A DNA stretch of 5,406 nucleotides, from assembly GCA_016874945.1 (NCBI GenBank), contig VGSO01000209.1, positions 1 to 5,406 on the forward strand, read 5' to 3'. A program made the translations under genes and the position numbers. Positions 4,567 through 5,406 of this stretch are shown piece by piece. The notes under the pieces were generated by a model, which saw nothing but the letters and a program-made list of their open reading frames with translations, had not been told where the DNA came from and made no database searches. Position 1 is the stretch's first letter. Each line of letters begins with the position of its first letter. Source of the stretch: Deltaproteobacteria bacterium. GTDB taxonomy: Bacteria > Desulfobacterota > Desulfobaccia > Desulfobaccales > 0-14-0-80-60-11.

Positions 4567-5299
4567 TAAAATCCCCCAGCCGGTCAAAATAAGCCTTCCC
4601 CCCCACCAAATACGTATCGTTATGGAGGGCCCGGGGGATGACGTAAAGCTCCTTGGGCTCCGGGGCCGCGGCGTACACCCGGCGGCCCATATCCACCGGA
4701 ATGACTTCGTCGCGTTCACCATGGATCACCATAACCGGCGCATTTACCTGGCTGATCTTCCCCAGGTTGTCATAGGGAACCGAGGGGCGCCAATCGAAAT
4801 AAAAAGGGGCGTACAGGCGGGCCATGTCTTCCGAGTTGGTGAAGGGGGACTCCAGGATGAGGCAACGGCAGGGGGCTTTCACCGCCAGGTCCGTGGCCAG
4901 GGCGGTGCCCAGGGAGCGGCCGAAGAGGACGATGTCCTGGCTGAGGATGGCGCGGTTTTCGGCCACATACTGGTAAGCCGCGGCCGCGTCCAGGTAAGTG
5001 CCTTCCCGGGTAATGCGGCCCTGGGAGCGGCCATATTCCCGGTAATCGAAAATGAACACCTGCACTCCCACCAGGCGCCACAGCAGCCGCAGGTTGTCCA
5101 GGCGGTGGCTGATGTTGCCGGCATTGCCATGGAACCATAAAAACACCGGCGCCCCGGGCTGGGGCACCCACCAGCCGTGAAGCTTCACCCCGTCCGCGGC
5201 CTCAAACCAGACTTCCTCATATTCCAGGCCATAGTCCGCCGGAGAGCCGATAAGATAGGGGTCGGGAAAAAAGACGATGCCTTTTTCGGAAAATTCCAT
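4553..5299 (-). CDS. alpha/beta hydrolase (serine hydrolase, ABHD13/17-like)
   Basis: A 248-residue alpha/beta hydrolase. The family signature can be followed in order: EEVWFEAADGVKLHGWWVP (28-46), the oxyanion-region LWFHGNAGN (54-62), VFIFDYREYGRS (81-92), the nucleophile elbow LFGRSLGTALA (125-135) with Ser129, the acid in HGERDEVIP (193-201) with Asp197, and the base in RALHNDTY (223-230) with His226. The triad is complete, so an active esterase, thioesterase or peptidase is expected; the substrate cannot be told from sequence. Eukaryotic ABHD13/ABHD17 and many bacterial relatives carry an N-terminal anchor helix, but this protein begins only a few residues before the FFPDP motif and looks cytosolic. 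An in-frame stop at 5317-5315 rules out an extension. No ribosome binding site is visible: 7-bp repeats run right up to the start codon. Confidence 0.9.
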   Translation of the reverse strand: MEFSEKGIVFFPDPYLIGSPADYGLEYEEVWFEAADGVKLHGWWVPQPGAPVFLWFHGNAGNISHRLDNLRLLWRLVGVQVFIFDYREYGRSQGRITREGTYLDAAAAYQYVAENRAILSQDIVLFGRSLGTALATDLAVKAPCRCLILESPFTNSEDMARLYAPFYFDWRPSVPYDNLGKISQVNAPVMVIHGERDEVIPVDMGRRVYAAAPEPKELYVIPRALHNDTYLVGGKAYFDRLGDFIHRL

Positions 5300-5300
5300 G

Positions 5301-5342
5301 TCAGTAATCAGTGATCAGTGATCAGTGGTCAGTTTCTAGTTT
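5301..5342. repeat. 7-bp tandem repeat, TCAGTGA type
   Basis: Six consecutive heptamers: TCAGTAA, TCAGTGA, TCAGTGA, TCAGTGG, TCAGTTT and CTAGTTT, beginning one base upstream of the hydrolase start codon. The 7-nt phase is kept while the unit drifts. TGATCA within it is self-complementary. Confidence 0.8.
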
Positions 5343-5367
5343 TAGACCATGAGGCACATTGACCCAA

Positions 5368-5395
5368 CAGAAAACAGAAAACAGAAAACTGAAAA
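5368..5395. repeat. 7-bp tandem repeat, CAGAAAA type
   Basis: CAGAAAA three times, then CTGAAAA, all in 7-nt register, 25 nt from the end of the TCAGTGA array. The core is identical to the array at 211-230. Its minus-strand reading (TTTTCAG, TTTTCTG) resembles the TCAGTTT and CTAGTTT units of the other array, so the two could be inverted relatives. Confidence 0.75.
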
Positions 5396-5406
5396 CTACA
5401 TCCTGC

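Noticed and set aside
4562..5140. 192-codon plus-strand ORF antisense to the hydrolase
   Set aside because: The opposite strand encodes an intact hydrolase with all catalytic motifs; this frame is its GC-driven shadow.
5301..5395. CRISPR-like array
   Set aside because: The units are contiguous heptamers without spacers, which is a simple tandem repeat.

Overview
This 5.4 kb window looks like a bacterial chromosome of moderately high GC content, possibly from a Desulfobacterota-type ('deltaproteobacterial') or similar environmental lineage. That guess rests only on gene flavour (receiver-only response regulators, a stand-alone MEMO-family protein, an orphan Flp pilin) and on dispersed GC-rich palindromes and 7-bp tandem repeats between genes. 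No marker gene fixes the taxonomy.

Layout, left to right. Positions 1-75 may carry the last codons of a plus-strand gene. Positions 76-311 are a repeat-rich spacer with a 9-bp hairpin, 9-bp and 7-bp tandem repeats, and a clear intrinsic terminator serving the minus-strand gene that follows. Positions 312-1841 form a minus-strand signalling block. The upstream gene is a receiver-only NarL-like protein (1386-1841) with its phospho-Asp and Lys intact. Next come a regulatory-looking spacer with dyads and a 22-residue hydrophobic micro-ORF (1134-1202). The micro-ORF stops 9 nt before a degenerate response regulator (312-1124), whose receiver has lost the phosphoacceptor and whose C-terminal helices look like a histidine-kinase dimerisation hairpin without its His. 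Positions 1842-2532 hold no convincing gene. They contain a probable promoter for the NarL-like gene, a doubtful 110-codon ORF, an imperfect direct repeat and a 59-bp nested inverted repeat.

Positions 2533-3375 (plus strand) encode a MEMO / AmmeMemoRadiSam-B family protein with an excellent ribosome binding site. The right half is all minus strand: an alpha/beta hydrolase (4553-5299), then 58 nt downstream a six-helix CDF-like cation transporter with non-canonical metal ligands (3868-4494), then a hairpin, a promoter and a small Flp-type pilin (3489-3656). The far right edge (5301-5395) is two 7-bp tandem arrays abutting the hydrolase start codon; one has a near-identical relative at 211-230.

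The most unusual part is the signalling block: a receiver with intact phospho-Asp beside a non-phosphorylatable receiver fused to a kinase-like but apparently dead dimerisation module, with a membrane micropeptide apparently translationally coupled to the latter. The hydrolase and transporter are probably co-transcribed. The pilin and MEMO genes have no visible partners here.
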